Shown here one piece after another: positions 35,790 to 49,002 of a stretch of DNA of 64,000 nucleotides. The DNA lies in contig JARHVA010000250.1 of the NCBI GenBank assembly GCA_037957365.1, positions 2,181,001 through 2,245,000 of the forward strand. Reading direction: 5' to 3'. A program made the translations under genes and the position numbers. Each line of letters starts with the position of its first letter. The first letter of the stretch is position 1. This DNA is from Torreya grandis. Lineage: Eukaryota > Streptophyta > Pinopsida > Cupressales > Taxaceae. The notes below the pieces were generated by a model. It had not been told where the DNA came from, did not search any database, and worked only from the letters and a program-made list of their open reading frames with translations.

Positions 35790-37919
35790 TCCTACAAATT
35801 AAAATAATTATTTCCAATAACAATAATTATTTTATAAGGGCCAAGCCAAAGTGAATCAAACTTATAATGTTTGGCAGGGTTTTCATGAGCTTTGTCCTAA
35901 TATAATACTAAATCACCAACTTTAAAACACTTTTTATAAACTTTTATATCAAATAATTTTTTAGTTTTTTACTTAGCCTTTTCTAATTTATACGAGATAG
36001 TAGATTTAATCTCATCAAGGGATATATAATTAAGTTTCTACTTAACAATGTTAGTATCTTCTATCAAATATTGAAGAGTGGTTCTAACAGATGAAATTTG
36101 GAGTTCTATTGGCTAGGTAGCTTCAAAGCCATAAGTTAACATGAATGGAGAATAGCCTATTTCAACCTTCATAAATGTGTGATTAACCCATAATGCTTTA
36201 AATATTTTCAAATGCCATCACATTTATTAGCACACACCAAATGTTTCATAATTGAATTCAAATTCTTATTAGTGGACTTTATCTATGTATTCCCTTGAGA
36301 ATAATTTTAAGGAGAATGACTAGAAATAATTGAATAATATCTTTAAAACTCTAGATAATAATTTGAGAAGAATTAAAGACTATTATCATATATTATTACA
36401 TAAGGACTACCAGATCTATAAAAAGAAAATGATTTTCAAAAAATAAAATAACTTCAATTGTAATAGAACTTTTCAAAGCTATCACTTCACACCACTTAGT
36501 GAAATAATCTGTATTTGTAAAAATATACTATGACCAGTTGAATAAGGTAGATGAATATCAAAAATAAAATAAATAACCCACTTAGTAAAGGGTTTTCAAG
36601 AATAACAAGATTTAAAGGTATTACAGGTAATATATCTCTACCAATAAAAAGCTAACAAGATATACAAATATGAACTAGTTTATAAGAATTTTTAAATAAT
36701 GTAGGTGAATAATAATCTACATCTAACATATTATATGCATTAGCTTTTATACAAAATGACCACCACAAACACCTTCACTACATCTTCTACGGACCTTTTG
36801 GGTTTGATCATTAGTTAAGCAATGCAAAATAACGCCATCTCTATTCTTATAAAACAAAAAATTATCTAATAAAACAAAAACTTCTCTAATAAAATAAATT
36901 TCAAAGCTTGTAATTGAAGTGATCCTCTCTTCTTTTTATCTAAGTTATCAAGACAAACTTAATTTCAAAAATAATAAATCAGATCATAGTACTAATAATA
37001 TTTCAAAAATAAATAGCCCCACTCATGCATTTCATTGCCAAATTTAAAATGTTTTAAAAAATCAACAAAGTTCATGGTCTTGAAATGAGGTTTATCATGA
37101 AGAGAATTATCAATTGAAGGAACTAAAAAAATTATGCTAGAGGTTGCATTTTCAGCCAAATGTTTAGTTAAATCATTTATCTTAATAATATAATATGTTT
37201 CAAATTCAAGATTAAATTCTTGAATATTAAAAATTCACTTGGCTAGCCTTCCTTGAATAATATGTTAATTCAAAAGATAAGAAACTAAAAGCATATTTTA
37301 TCAATTAACAACTTTATTTCCCATCAAAAGATATCTAAAATCAATCAAAGATAAAATTAATGATTTTTTTTATCAAGGGATACCTAGTCTTAGTATCTTT
37401 AAAAACTTGGATCATATCACCAATAGATATTTCTTCATGATTATCATCATGTTGAGTAATAGTATCACCTATGGATTTCTCAATTACATTAACATAAAAA
37501 ATAAAGAGCTTGTTTGAATTCAATTTTGAAAGTATAGGTGCACTTGAAATGACATATTTAAAACTATTAAATATTAAATTAGAACCTAAATCATAGATAT
37601 AGACCTAATTTTACTTTAAAATAACTTGAAAAGTATTATATTTATTAGATAAATCAACAATAAATTTACACACAAAGTTGTTTTTACAAAAAAAAGATCT
37701 AAAACCAAACTGGTCTTTAGAAGGTGGTAAATATTTAATATCTTTAATGCATTTGGGGTCAATTGATATACCATTTTTGGAGATGATATGACCTAATAAT
37801 TTCCCTTTAGTTACTCCAAAAAATAATGTCTTAGGATTTAAATAAATATAATATTTTATACATCTTATGAAAATTTCATAAAGATGATCAATATGCTTAT
37901 TTATCTTTTTAGAATGCAC
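35790..37919 (-). pseudogene. Ty3/gypsy pol relic: RT, RNase H, integrase
   Basis: On the minus strand, 37919-37611 reads HIDHLYEIFIRC, LNPKTLFFGVTKGKLLGHII and SKNGISIDPKCIKDIKYL, the gypsy RT thumb/connection segment. RNase H-like and linker sequence follow with many stops. Integrase traces include a segment around 36270 with QGNT and STNKNLNSI. The C-terminal GPY-type motif reads LWLGPYKI near 35829-35860, preceded by FKVGDLVLY. Integrase after RNase H, and the GPY motif, both indicate Ty3/gypsy. The 5' part (gag, protease, RT palm) is missing: similarity stops abruptly at 37919. Confidence 0.82.
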
Positions 37920-39146
37920 GATACGATTGTGAAGGCAGACTGAGGTAATTTATGGAGAAAGGTAGTGTGGAGCAAGGTAGCATGGAGAGAAGGTTTTTTT
38001 GAACTCTTATTTTGAGTAGGAAAAGGATATGGAGATGGTCATGAGGGTATGCATATTTTGTAGAGTTTATGGGTGGGTCATCTATTTAGGATCAGTTAGG
38101 CACATGTTTATATCAACCTGAGATCATATAAAAAATATTCAATCAGTAAGGGAGGGTTGGATAAAAGAGAATAAGGTATGAAAACATGGGAAAATAAAAT
38201 TAAAGGGAAAATAACATAATAAGAGTAGGATCATCCAATTCAAGATCCTTATACTTCAAAGTATGTGAAAGGTTTTCATATATGAGTTCCATATTTTTTA
38301 ATTTTTTGAACTTTGAAAAGAATGATGTGTTCTCTCATTGGAAATTTTTTATGGGCTTGACTAAATATTTGTGTTTTTATAAAATTCATATGAGTTAGGG
38401 TCTTATTGAAGATATGAAAAAATTAATAACCACATTAAAATATTTGTGCAATGAGAAAAATGATAACATATATTACTTTTATCCTTACATCCATTGAAAG
38501 AGAAATAACGTGAAAAACATAAATTAGATGAACATGAGGTTTATGAAGATGTATAATAATAATATAGTGATGGAAAATCCTAATTATCCTTCATGTATGG
38601 ATACATGCTACTTAGCTCATGATCCTTAATTCTCCTTTTTTCCTAAGAGAAATGAGATAAAAAAAGTTAACAAATCGCTCAAAAATGTTTCTAACCTTGA
38701 AGACAATATGATATCAGCTGGTAAAATGCAAGGGCCTTGGTCTTAAAATATTTATCTAATGGCATTACTAAGATAAAACATGAAAGAAGAAGTCAATGTA
38801 CATTAGGTCCAACCCAAAAGGGGAAACTCATCCACAAATAAATAATGCCACTTTTGTCAGACATTTTAATTCTTTTATAAGAAATATAAAAAATAAAGTG
38901 AAATAAAATACTCTACTTATTTATTTAAACATTTATAGTAATTAAATCTGAGAAGAATGGGAATAAGAATATTTAGAGCATGAAGAAGGATATAGTTATA
39001 AATTTCAAGTGAGTGCAATTAAGGACGATGATAATATATTGGTCTTGATTGACTAAGAAATTTTTCAAATAGTAGGTCTCATTAAGAAATAAATTTCACC
39101 TAATCACCCCATGATATGATGATTATTACCCAGGCCATCGAAATAA

Positions 39147-39150
<4 letters not shown>

Positions 39151-39213
<63 letters not shown>
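39151..39213. repeat. (AT)n microsatellite
   Basis: About 31 uninterrupted AT dinucleotides. Confidence 0.98.
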
Positions 39214-39218
<5 letters not shown>

Positions 39219-40643
39219 TGCTTATCACTTAGGAATAATATTGAAGCATAAAAATTTAAGATATGAAATTAGATAAAATCAAAATATTCCTCAAATAGGT
39301 AGCTCAATAGGTGGAGACAAATAATATTATTAAGGAATAAAGTCAAAAAAATATTAGAAAATAAAAATTCTACCAAAAACTTAAAATAATAAAAATAAAG
39401 TAATTACAACAACAAATACAAAGAATTTAGAGCCTTAAAAACATATTTTACATAATGTACCTCAAGAACCTCCTCAATCTCTAATATTCTTGGTGAACTA
39501 AATAAAGTAAAAATTCATATCCATCTATTAAAACTATTTGAGACCCCATTTTATAAAAATTAAGTTTAAAAATTCATACAGGTAAAAGATAATAATCCAT
39601 CTAAACCTCTAATAGAGTCTTATAAATTGTAGCCCCATAAAAATAATAAATTTCTATTTTTTCATTGAAAAATCAATCACAAAATATATGCATCAGTGAT
39701 GCAGAAACAATAGTTATGTTTCATTTTTCATTAAATTTTGATGCACATTATAATTTAATTTACCAAATGGACTCCCTTTTTAGAAAATTAAAATTGATTT
39801 TTAATCCATCAATTAGATATCATATTTAATGATTAATTTTATGTTTTATGATATTTACTTATATAATTTAAATTATTTTTTTGAGTTGTTTATGACGTAA
39901 GAAAACTCAAATGAAACATATTCAAAAAATTGAGTAAAATATAGAAAGTTCATTTAGGGAAACATGGGTTTATGAGTTATTTTTATTTTGTATGAAGGTT
40001 TGAATTCATTACATTATAAATAATAATTTAATAGACATTAATTAATATTCATTAATGTCCTTTTTGTAAGAGAAAGATTATTTTATTACAAAAACTTGTT
40101 ACAAACCTTGACCATGACAATTAATGAAATGATTGACCATGATAATTAATGAAATGAATGAACAAAAAAGTTTGATAAAAAACTAAAAACTAATCATATT
40201 TTATTTCATTTCATTTAGTAATTAATTTAGTTTCTCATAATATATAAATATTATCATTAAAACAATGGATTTTTATTTTAAAATTACATATTTTTAACTC
40301 ATTATTGAAATAATATTAAATCAAACTAGTGAAGGGTAGTTGAAAATAATTGTCACCTTTGGAACATTGACTATGGGAAATAATGTGAACTTTTTAGTTA
40401 TGGAAGCCAATATATAAAGTTAATAAAGTGACCTAATCTCAAGGTGACATGAGGAACTTGGAATATAAAATAAGGTATGTGTAATTTAAAATCACATGGG
40501 AGTGAACTAGGGTTAGTGAGGGAATAATTTGAGTGTGGATCTCATAATAGTTAAGATTTAATGTAAATATTATGACCTAAATCAAGTGGCATGTATATCT
40601 AAATTCATGGTGACCTTTGCATGGATAAAATGAAGAATCATGC

Positions 40644-40647
<4 letters not shown>

Positions 40648-40681
<34 letters not shown>

Positions 40682-40699
40682 CGCACACACACACACACA
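40648..40699. repeat. Compound (TA)n-(CA)n microsatellite
   Basis: About sixteen TA dinucleotides, then AGCG, then about eight CA dinucleotides. Confidence 0.95.
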
Positions 40700-43600
40700 T
40701 ACAATTATAATTTCCATGATTATATAGGTAGATATCAAAGTAATTAGTAGAGTTAGTTACTATATGATTTTTTTATGATGTTATAAATAAATAATAAATG
40801 TAACGTGTCAAAAAAATATACTTACATATTATTTTTATAACTCCAAATATTAGAGGCATAAGGTATATGACAATATTTCATATGGTAGTTACATGTATTA
40901 ATAGGTATATTGGAAACTATGTTAATAGTAAACATGTTAGCCTCATTGGATGGATGTGCAAGGTAGATATAATATAATTATGACTTGATAATTGTACAGT
41001 TCAATTAAAAAAATATTGTGAAATATTAATATTATAAATTATACATATGAAATTTTCTTATGTGGGTAGGTATATTAGTCAATATGCTGATGGTAAACAT
41101 GTTGACTCATAAGACAATTATCCTATGCTAAACATTATGTATTTATTTGTTTCACTTTTATTGATAAATCTATTTATAAATTATAATGATTTAGTATATT
41201 AGATGATAAAAATAAATTAATAAATTTTTAACATGAGTTCATCATTTAATCTATGTTAATATTTCACCTTGTGTGTCATATTAATATGAATTTACATGAG
41301 AAATAGATACCTTATATATAGGTATAACACTTGAATTTCTTTGTAGTAAAGAAATGACAATTAAAACACAATTTAGGTAGAATACCATTATGGGTTATTA
41401 AATTGAAAATATAATTTTGAATCAATATAATTGAGATATATTATTATGATGTCTTTTAGATGTTTCTGTGAATACATATTTAAATGATTTAACAACATGA
41501 TTGTTATTTTTATTATAGTTTTTTAATACCAGCACATGATTCCATAAAATGAATAGTTCTTCTAACTTATGAAATTTATTATTTCTTGGTTATGGTGGAT
41601 AGGGATATTTTAATTATTGGTTAGGCTCGTCTTACTCTATTAATCTTCATGTCATCAAAGCATACTTAATTGTTGTGATAAGAAAACATTAGAATAATTA
41701 TTTGTTATTTTTTAAAATTATACTTCATATTGATAAATATTACACATTTATAGTCATTGAAACTCGTAGACAACTTGAAGGCTATGAATGTAAATACAAT
41801 AATTCATTATGCATTATTTATTATTATTTTAAATCTAAGTGAAAAGAATATTATTGATTACGATCTATCTATGATGTGAGCATTGATAAAATTTGAAATG
41901 TATGAATGGATGAATGTTATAAGTTTATTTATTTTAATTCATATCTTTGGGTGACCCCACAAACGCATCATAGAATATGCCCCATAAATTGATGAAATAT
42001 TGTAATCATTGAAATATATTAAAATAAAGCCCCTAACTCAAGATCCCTTGATTGAAGATATAGCTCACAGGGTGAATAATGTATTTTTGAATGTTTTAAT
42101 GATAATCAACCTTCTAGAAGGTCCCCTTCTATGCTTGATAGTGTTATTTTTTCCTAAATTTACTATAATTTTATTATTCCTTTTATTTTTTTTTACTCTT
42201 GTTAAGGTTTATTTTCCTTCTCAAAATTGTTTTAATACTTCACTTATTGCTTCTAAAATTCCTCAACCATCTGAAAAAAATTCTCAAGTTTCATAACTTC
42301 TTCATGATATTTCTAAAGTATCAAATGTTTCCATTCCTACCTATACCATCACCACTTCTCTTCCAAATCATAAAATTAGTGCACTTTCATAAACTATAAG
42401 TGACATGAAAAAATAAATCAAATTACTCTCTCAATGCTCTCAAAATTAAAGTAAAAGGGTTAATTCACATGATATATTGCTTAACCCATTGATTTTTAAT
42501 GCCCATACATTACCCATTTCCTGTATATTTCATGGATCCAAAGGTTAAATTATTTAATAGAAAAGGTGATCATACTCATAGCTAAAAATATTTCGATGAT
42601 TCTTGTAAATACTTTGTGCATAAATATAAATCCTTGATAAATATATGTCTTAAAATATTTAATGACCATGATTCTGATTTATTTTAGGATTTTCCATTTG
42701 TATCTTTATGATGTTTCAATTTTTTTTACAATGATATTTTAGACCTTTTTTTAAACATTAGCATGGAGGTCATAGTTTTTAAGATTTTTCAACTCAAACT
42801 TGGATCTAATTTGAATCTAATGATAATGATAGTATGTACTTAGATTTAAAAAATAGTTATAATTATGACTTGTTAATTATATGATAAAGAATTAAAAATT
42901 GTAATTTGTCAAAGTTTACTTCTACCAATTAAGGACAAAGTAGTATTCAACACTTACCAATGTTTCAATGAACTTTATCATGTGATTATAAACTATAAGA
43001 TCAATATTATAGAGGCCAGCATGATTAAATATGAGACTAATGTGCCTACCTCTAGTGGAGACAAATTTAAGGATAAATATGATTAAATATAAGAGAAACA
43101 AAAAATAAATTTTAACCTAATAATGAAGCTAATAATGTAGTTAAAATGATATAATGACCCTCCAACAAGATAATATTATCATAAAAAAGAGAACGATGAA
43201 AATTTACATGATTAAATGAAAGTCCTAAAAGTATAATTAAACAATTACTTTATTTCAATATGATTACTAATCCTCCTAAGAGATAGATTTATCAATAAAT
43301 GATATTCCCTATAAATATGATGCTAATTTATACTATGATTATCATATAGTCCCTAAACATTATTCAAATAGATGTATAACATTGAAATGCAAGATCCAAG
43401 ACATTAATGAAGGTAATCAATTTCAAGTGTAAGGTCATAATAGTAATTTTAATTAATCTTACATAATAATGGAAATTTTGCACTGTCCTAGAATTGTTAC
43501 CCCAAATTTGATTAAAACTCTCAAATATCTTACTAATAATTCCTACTCATAAACTCAGAATTCTATTATTATACAATCAATTCTATTTAATCTTTGTTTA

Positions 43601-43844
43601 ACTCTATCGCATAATCAATGCAATTTCATTGACTTCTTCCTTATTATTTAGGATCTAATTTTGGTTGTATCTATTTATTGTATTATTTAAATTTTGAGCA
43701 CATAACCTTTAGAAGATTAGTAACTTTGTTTCAAGTTGAAATATGGGACTATACAAATGAAATATAGATACTTTGCATAGATTTGATACATATTGATAAA
43801 GATATCAATCTGTAGAAAAATAGAAATAGTTATCAATCGATAGC

Positions 43845-44224
43845 TCAATCACTATTAGAATTCTCTACTAGAAAAATGGTGTGATTATCTTTGTCATCTC
43901 CCTTTTCTTCCTTCTTGTTTCTCTTTGAGACAGTGTTACAGTTGATAGTGTACTATGTAGGCCACTCTCCTTTAAGACTTGTGTGCTTGCAAAGCATGGG
44001 ACATTGAACTATCAACACATGGAAAATTCTTTAATGGAATGAATTAATGCTTGATTTGATTCTGAACACATGAATCTTACCTCTATTTCCCTTGGCTCTT
44101 TTGTAAGGTCACAAATCATGCCATTGATATATACATGAGTGTGATACCTTGGAGCTGCACTTTTAGAATGGGGATCTTTTTGAATGAAAACATATAAGGA
44201 ACTCTCACATATAGATGTAGTCAT
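43845..44224 (-). pseudogene. OS-9 (MRH-domain ER lectin) gene fragment
   Basis: The minus strand encodes a segment reading QKDPHSKSAAPRYHTHVYIN, then CDLTKEPREIEVRFMCSE. The CDLT-PR-EVRF-C arrangement is the C-terminal half of the mannose-6-phosphate-receptor-homology (MRH) domain in plant OS-9. OS-9 recognises glycans on misfolded proteins in the ER and passes them to the HRD1 degradation complex. After SIKEFS a small deletion shifts the frame. The next frame reads VLIVQCPMLCKH, then YTINCN with one stop before it, and then a charged Lys/Glu/Asp tail to a stop at 43845. The signal peptide and the N-terminal half of the MRH domain are absent. It is most likely a gene fragment or pseudogene. 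I did not find a poly-A tail or other exons. Confidence 0.75.
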
Positions 44225-44240
44225 ACAATGAATATCTTCA

Positions 44241-46390
44241 CCAACAAATAATATCGATTATATTGATCTAACTTGGTCATTTTAAAATTCCCAGTCCCTA
44301 GAATCACTGAATATAATTATAACATAGTCAATCAATATAACATCATTTGAAACCCTTCCACCATTGATTCTATTATGAATATAGAATCCACGTCATTCTT
44401 TCCACACACATAATACATAAAATTTATAGTTAGTTTACTTTCCAAAGAAGCTATCCACCTTGGACCATTATTTATTGATGTTTTATATGAATTGATATGA
44501 ATACAAACTCACAATCATAGAGAACTCCTTCTTGATAACCATTTTACACTCAATTATTCATTCTTAATGGTTTGAGAACCTTATCAATTTGCCTACTCTC
44601 AATTGTTGTTATCCTCACATCCAAAGTTCAAACCTCTGGAAGTAATCTTTTCATATAATAACATTAAAATTGTTGCCATATCAAGTTCTATTCTTTTCTT
44701 TATTTAACTCAGTCCAATAATTACACTGCCACCATTATTTGTATCTCAGTTCTTTCAACTCAATCACAACCACATTCCATTTTAGTCAAGGATTTAAATA
44801 GACTCAGAAAACCCCTCTATGCTTTTAACAAACTAAAAATATGTGTTTCATTTAATGCTTTTATAAATTACCATGCATGGTTTTTTTTATTAACTACTAT
44901 AATAAATAGTTGAGAATTACTCAAATTTATCCACAATTCACTATTAGTTTTGACTCAAAATTTGTAATCATAATTAACACTATTGGGAATTACTAACCTC
45001 ATTGATCAATAAAAATATCTTATCTCTACACTATTCTAATGATATTATGTTTATTAAATTATTTTGTTCCTTACTAGAAATTTTACAAATTTATTTCTCA
45101 TTGTGAATTTATTTTCTATACAAAACCATGAATCTTTCTTTTGTATGCTCAGGACTCCAATGGTGGATTTTAGACTTGTTGGCCACCCTCTCTTCTTTTC
45201 AATGCAAGCACTCATAATTATTATTATATAATTTTTTATTCTAAATTAAAACATCACATCCTACAGGTGAGATATTCTATCATCTTACAAGCTATAATAA
45301 ATGGATCTATTTTTGCCAGCTATATATGGTTACACTAGCTCCAACATAATCTCCACAATATATTATAAACTATCTAGTCCTCCTCCTACATAGTATATCT
45401 AGCTAGAATTAAAATTTTCTACTTTTACTCTCATAACATAGATTAATTACATAACAAGTTCAAATATTCAAACATGACATGTTCAATGGAAACTCCTTAG
45501 GCTCTTATGGCACAATGCCAATGTTAATGCCTTGAATGGCTTATTGTCACTTATTTATTATTCTTCAAGCATCATGAAGGATACTCTTGAATCACATAAC
45601 ACCTAAACAAAATTTGAAAACATTTATAAATCCCCTTAAAAATCATACCAATCAATCCTAAGATTGAACCTTGCCTCACTTGATAACTCAAAAATAAACA
45701 TTGTAATATTTTAATGCTCATATAATTGATGTGCTTGTGGATGTAGTTAATACACCACATAAATAGATTTAAATAATTGTATTATATGATTATGAAACCT
45801 AGAGTATGACTAAAATAAAGGACCAGTCTTCATTTAATCTTTCATTGATACACATTCAAGCATAAAAAATCAAATTATGATTTGTAATGGTTTAAGTATA
45901 AAAGTATGCACAATGAAATTTTTATTAGTTTCACATATACTCAAAAATATTAAACTAGTACCATAATGATTATTAAATGATATAATGGGAATACTTATAA
46001 ACTACTTGGATGAAATAAATAATGTATAAAAATAGGTCTTAACACCATCTTAGTTTAGTTTTACATATTATCAGCTAATGGAACATGTGACATATTGTTT
46101 GGATGGCCAAGGCTTAATCAAATGAAATTAATTATATAAACACTAAAAAAATGCTTAAAATATATTAATTATTACATAAGTAACATAAAAAGATACCAAA
46201 GAATAAATTAATCCTAAAGTATCACATCAATACACATAAATTTTAAGTACCTACTCACCCATGAATTAAAGTCATCTTATCACAACTTCTCATGCCCATA
46301 CAAGATAAATAACCTTAAAAATATTTGATGTTTGAAGTTAAAATTGAGATAAAGGAAAGTGTTACTTCATATTAGGGTATAAAATCTAAC
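44241..46390. other. Gene-free AT-rich DNA
   Basis: No recognisable coding region, and no further OS-9 exon that I could identify on the minus strand. Confidence 0.4.
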
Positions 46391-46394
46391 TAAT

Positions 46395-46604
46395 TGCTTT
46401 CAATAATAATGCTTACAATAACAATTTTTATAACAATGATGATTACATTGATGACTTATATAGTCATGATGATTATACTGATGATGGTAATGTATTACAT
46501 TTATTAGATTCATGGGTAAATAGACACACAAATATACCCCATGAAGATGGGATTTATTCCACTTACATAATATATAATGATGATTCAACTAATTTTATTG
46601 ATTA
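46395..46604 (+). pseudogene. Asn/Asp/Tyr-rich coding-like stretch, unassigned
   Basis: About 65 codons are open on the plus strand to a TAG at 46602. They begin NNNAYNNNFYNNDDYIDD, followed by LLDSWVNRHTNIPHEDGIY. The composition partly follows from AAT/GAT repeats, so it could be chance, but the second half is less repetitive. I do not recognise a family. Confidence 0.25.
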
Positions 46605-47429
46605 GCATTTTTTACTAATCCCATATGTTTGCACATGAGTCATCTCTACTTCATGTATATGATTTCCTTTGATTTTAGCTTACCATTATTTCTTTATTTA
46701 TTTTTTAATATTAATATGTATTTATTTATTCATTTATTTTGTGTATGGATCTTATGAATCATTTTTTATTAGTTATACTTATTCTATTTATTATTTATAC
46801 TTATTTGATATTTTTTACCCCTTGATTCTACCTATGTTTTTGCATTTTCTTTTGATGTTCCTATGTTATTTATTTACTTTGGATTGAATTTTTAGATTAT
46901 TTTTATTTTATTTTGGGTTTTAATTTTATTTTAAATAATTTTGTATTTGGTGATCAAAATAATAAAAAACATTTAGTCTAATATGATTGTATAATGTATG
47001 TCTAAATTAATAAAATCAGATTATAACAATAAAGTATAATTGATTGAATAAAATTTAATATTTATAGAAATGGCCTAGAATATAGGGTACTTACCTTACT
47101 TAGGTTATGCTCAAGTTTATTATAGTGTACAATATTTAGAATGGATCTATAAGGGCTCTATGTTGATTCATATTAAGAAACAGACTGTGAAATGTATTTC
47201 CATGAGTTTGTGATGGATGGATGTTTATGGCATATAGATTTATCTGTGCTCTAATAGATTCATCTAATGGATATGTGTAAGTTTATAAAAATAAAATTAT
47301 CATTGATCCTACAAAAAAAAAATTTCTTGTATATTTATATTTCTTTGGACTTGAACAAATGACTCTACTTTCCTTCTCTTTTCCATAAAACCATAGCTTG
47401 AAATATTGAGATGAGGATGTGTTGATATG

Positions 47430-47960
47430 ACCTCAACCACCATCCACTAAGTTTATAAGCATTTCTTACATTCTAATACCCCAAGGAAGGCTCAAACTAC
47501 ATGTATTTTTCCCACCTACCTTAGTATGTGCAATCAGTGTAATCCTATTATTATTCTCAATCCTATGTATAGATTTCAACATTTTAAAAATTATGATTTG
47601 GACCTTGTAAAGGTATTTAAACTTAAATTAGGGCCTACTCCTTTGATGGGTTTTAGATGTTTAATCTTTATGGAATTTCATCTTAATGTGTGGATGTTTT
47701 ATAGTGAGAAATAGGTTCTTGATAGATAGGAATATGATTGGGCTATATTTGTATAATTAAATGAATATTTGGGTAATTTATCTCTTAATCAACATTAAAA
47801 AATAAAATATAACCCGTAGGAAGGATTTTATTTTCAGAAAATAATTTTTAAAGGGTGCACCAATGAGTTTGATCAATGTAGAAAACTTTGATAACTAAAT
47901 ATGTATGATTATGGCTAGAACCATCCCAAAAGTAGGAAATACTAATATGAGATTAGGAGA
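47430..47960 (+). pseudogene. Decayed coding-like frame, unassigned
   Basis: One plus-strand frame can be followed for about 500 bp. From 47526 to 47714 it is open (CNQCNPIIILNPMYRFQHFK, then LGPTPLMGFRCLIFMEFHLN). It then continues through scattered single stops as EYDWAIFV, LNEYLGNLSLNQH, GFYFQKIIFKGCTNEFDQCR and MYDYG. Amino-acid use is diverse and rich in aromatic and charged residues, unlike translated AT-rich noise. I do not recognise it. It lies upstream of the gypsy gag at 49 kb and on the same strand, so it may be element-encoded or a host gene remnant. Confidence 0.4.
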
Positions 47961-48602
47961 TAGTCTAATTAATAAAATAATATATTAAAGAAGAGACAAT
48001 AGAAATATTTTGTACATGTAACAAAAATTTAGGAAGGCTATCCCATTGATAAGATAATGGATAGTAAAATTTATGAATAAGAGTCAATTGTATATGCACA
48101 AGTAAAGTATACTATAGATTCGTCAAATGTGATATTTTCAAGTGTTTAATACTATACACATAAATTTCATTTATTTCTAAAATGCACATTAAAATTAACT
48201 CTTCTTCCTCCCCAAGTTTGAATTAAAATTAACACTATTTCCATCCAAATTCAAATAATTGAATAATTCAAAGTTAATCAATTATGCACACCTTTATCCA
48301 AATTCATTAAATAAATAAATATTTTGAATCTCACCAAGACATCCTCCATCTTTATCTCCCTCACATTTTGACTCATCCAACCAATCCCTTAACTTAATCA
48401 ACCACCTTATGAGTCACTCCTTGACTTTTTACAACCAAATTTACCCTTTCTTGATGACTCACTCAACCAAATCCCCTTGTTTCTCAGCCTGTGGAATTGG
48501 TCATCATCCTCATGGATCAAGACTAATTCTCCACCATTGATTATTTAAGTAATTGAAAATATTAAAATAATCCTCCAGTGTTTGATCAATCTCCTATAAA
48601 CC

Positions 48603-48610
48603 TATAAATA
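48603..48610 (+). promoter_or_regulatory. Putative TATA box upstream of gypsy gag
   Basis: CCTATAAATAGAC lies about 400 bp before the gag-like region. It may mark the U3/R boundary of a gypsy 5' LTR, but no LTR ends were found. Confidence 0.4.
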
Positions 48611-49002
48611 GACATGCAATCCATCACTTTAATTCATCCAAAATTATGACAACTAAGTGCTATTGAATTCATAAGTGGGTCCTAAGATAATAAAATCCAT
48701 CAAAAGAGTATTTTAATACCAAAATGATACCAATTTTCCTTGCATTGTACAAGAGCGAGAAACCATAATTTAAAGAGCAAATCAAATTCAAATCGTAATG
48801 GAGAAGACTCATAGTACTAACGTATAAGTTTGTGTTATTATTTTTTTCATTTGTAGATTTATCCTAGGTTGAGTTAGTTTAGATTATATTTCACTTATTA
48901 GTTAATTTATTGGCTTAATTTTCATTCTATATTTCATCCAATGCTAATCCCCAAGTCTCCTAAGATAAGATAAAATTTGTCCTTCATGAGGAATCCTCTC
49001 AA

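Larger units (their letters stand above)
37920..43844. other. Gene-free AT-rich DNA with microsatellites
   Basis: No certain gene. Around 42240-42680 a plus-strand reading (for example KVKLFNRKGDHTHS) faintly recalls a gypsy gag, but it is too broken to assign. Two dinucleotide repeats are listed separately. Confidence 0.4.

Noticed and set aside
39151..39213. (AT)n tract as a possible origin or cruciform site
   Set aside because: Long AT microsatellites are common in plant intergenic DNA, and nothing nearby suggests a function.
42009..42700. Possible third gypsy gag on the plus strand
   Set aside because: Only short strings such as KVKLFNRKGDHTHS recall gag. Frames change repeatedly and no conserved block follows.
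46669..46887. 72-codon hydrophobic open frame resembling a membrane protein
   Set aside because: The DNA is T-rich low-complexity, which automatically encodes Phe, Leu, Ile and Tyr. No start context or homologue.
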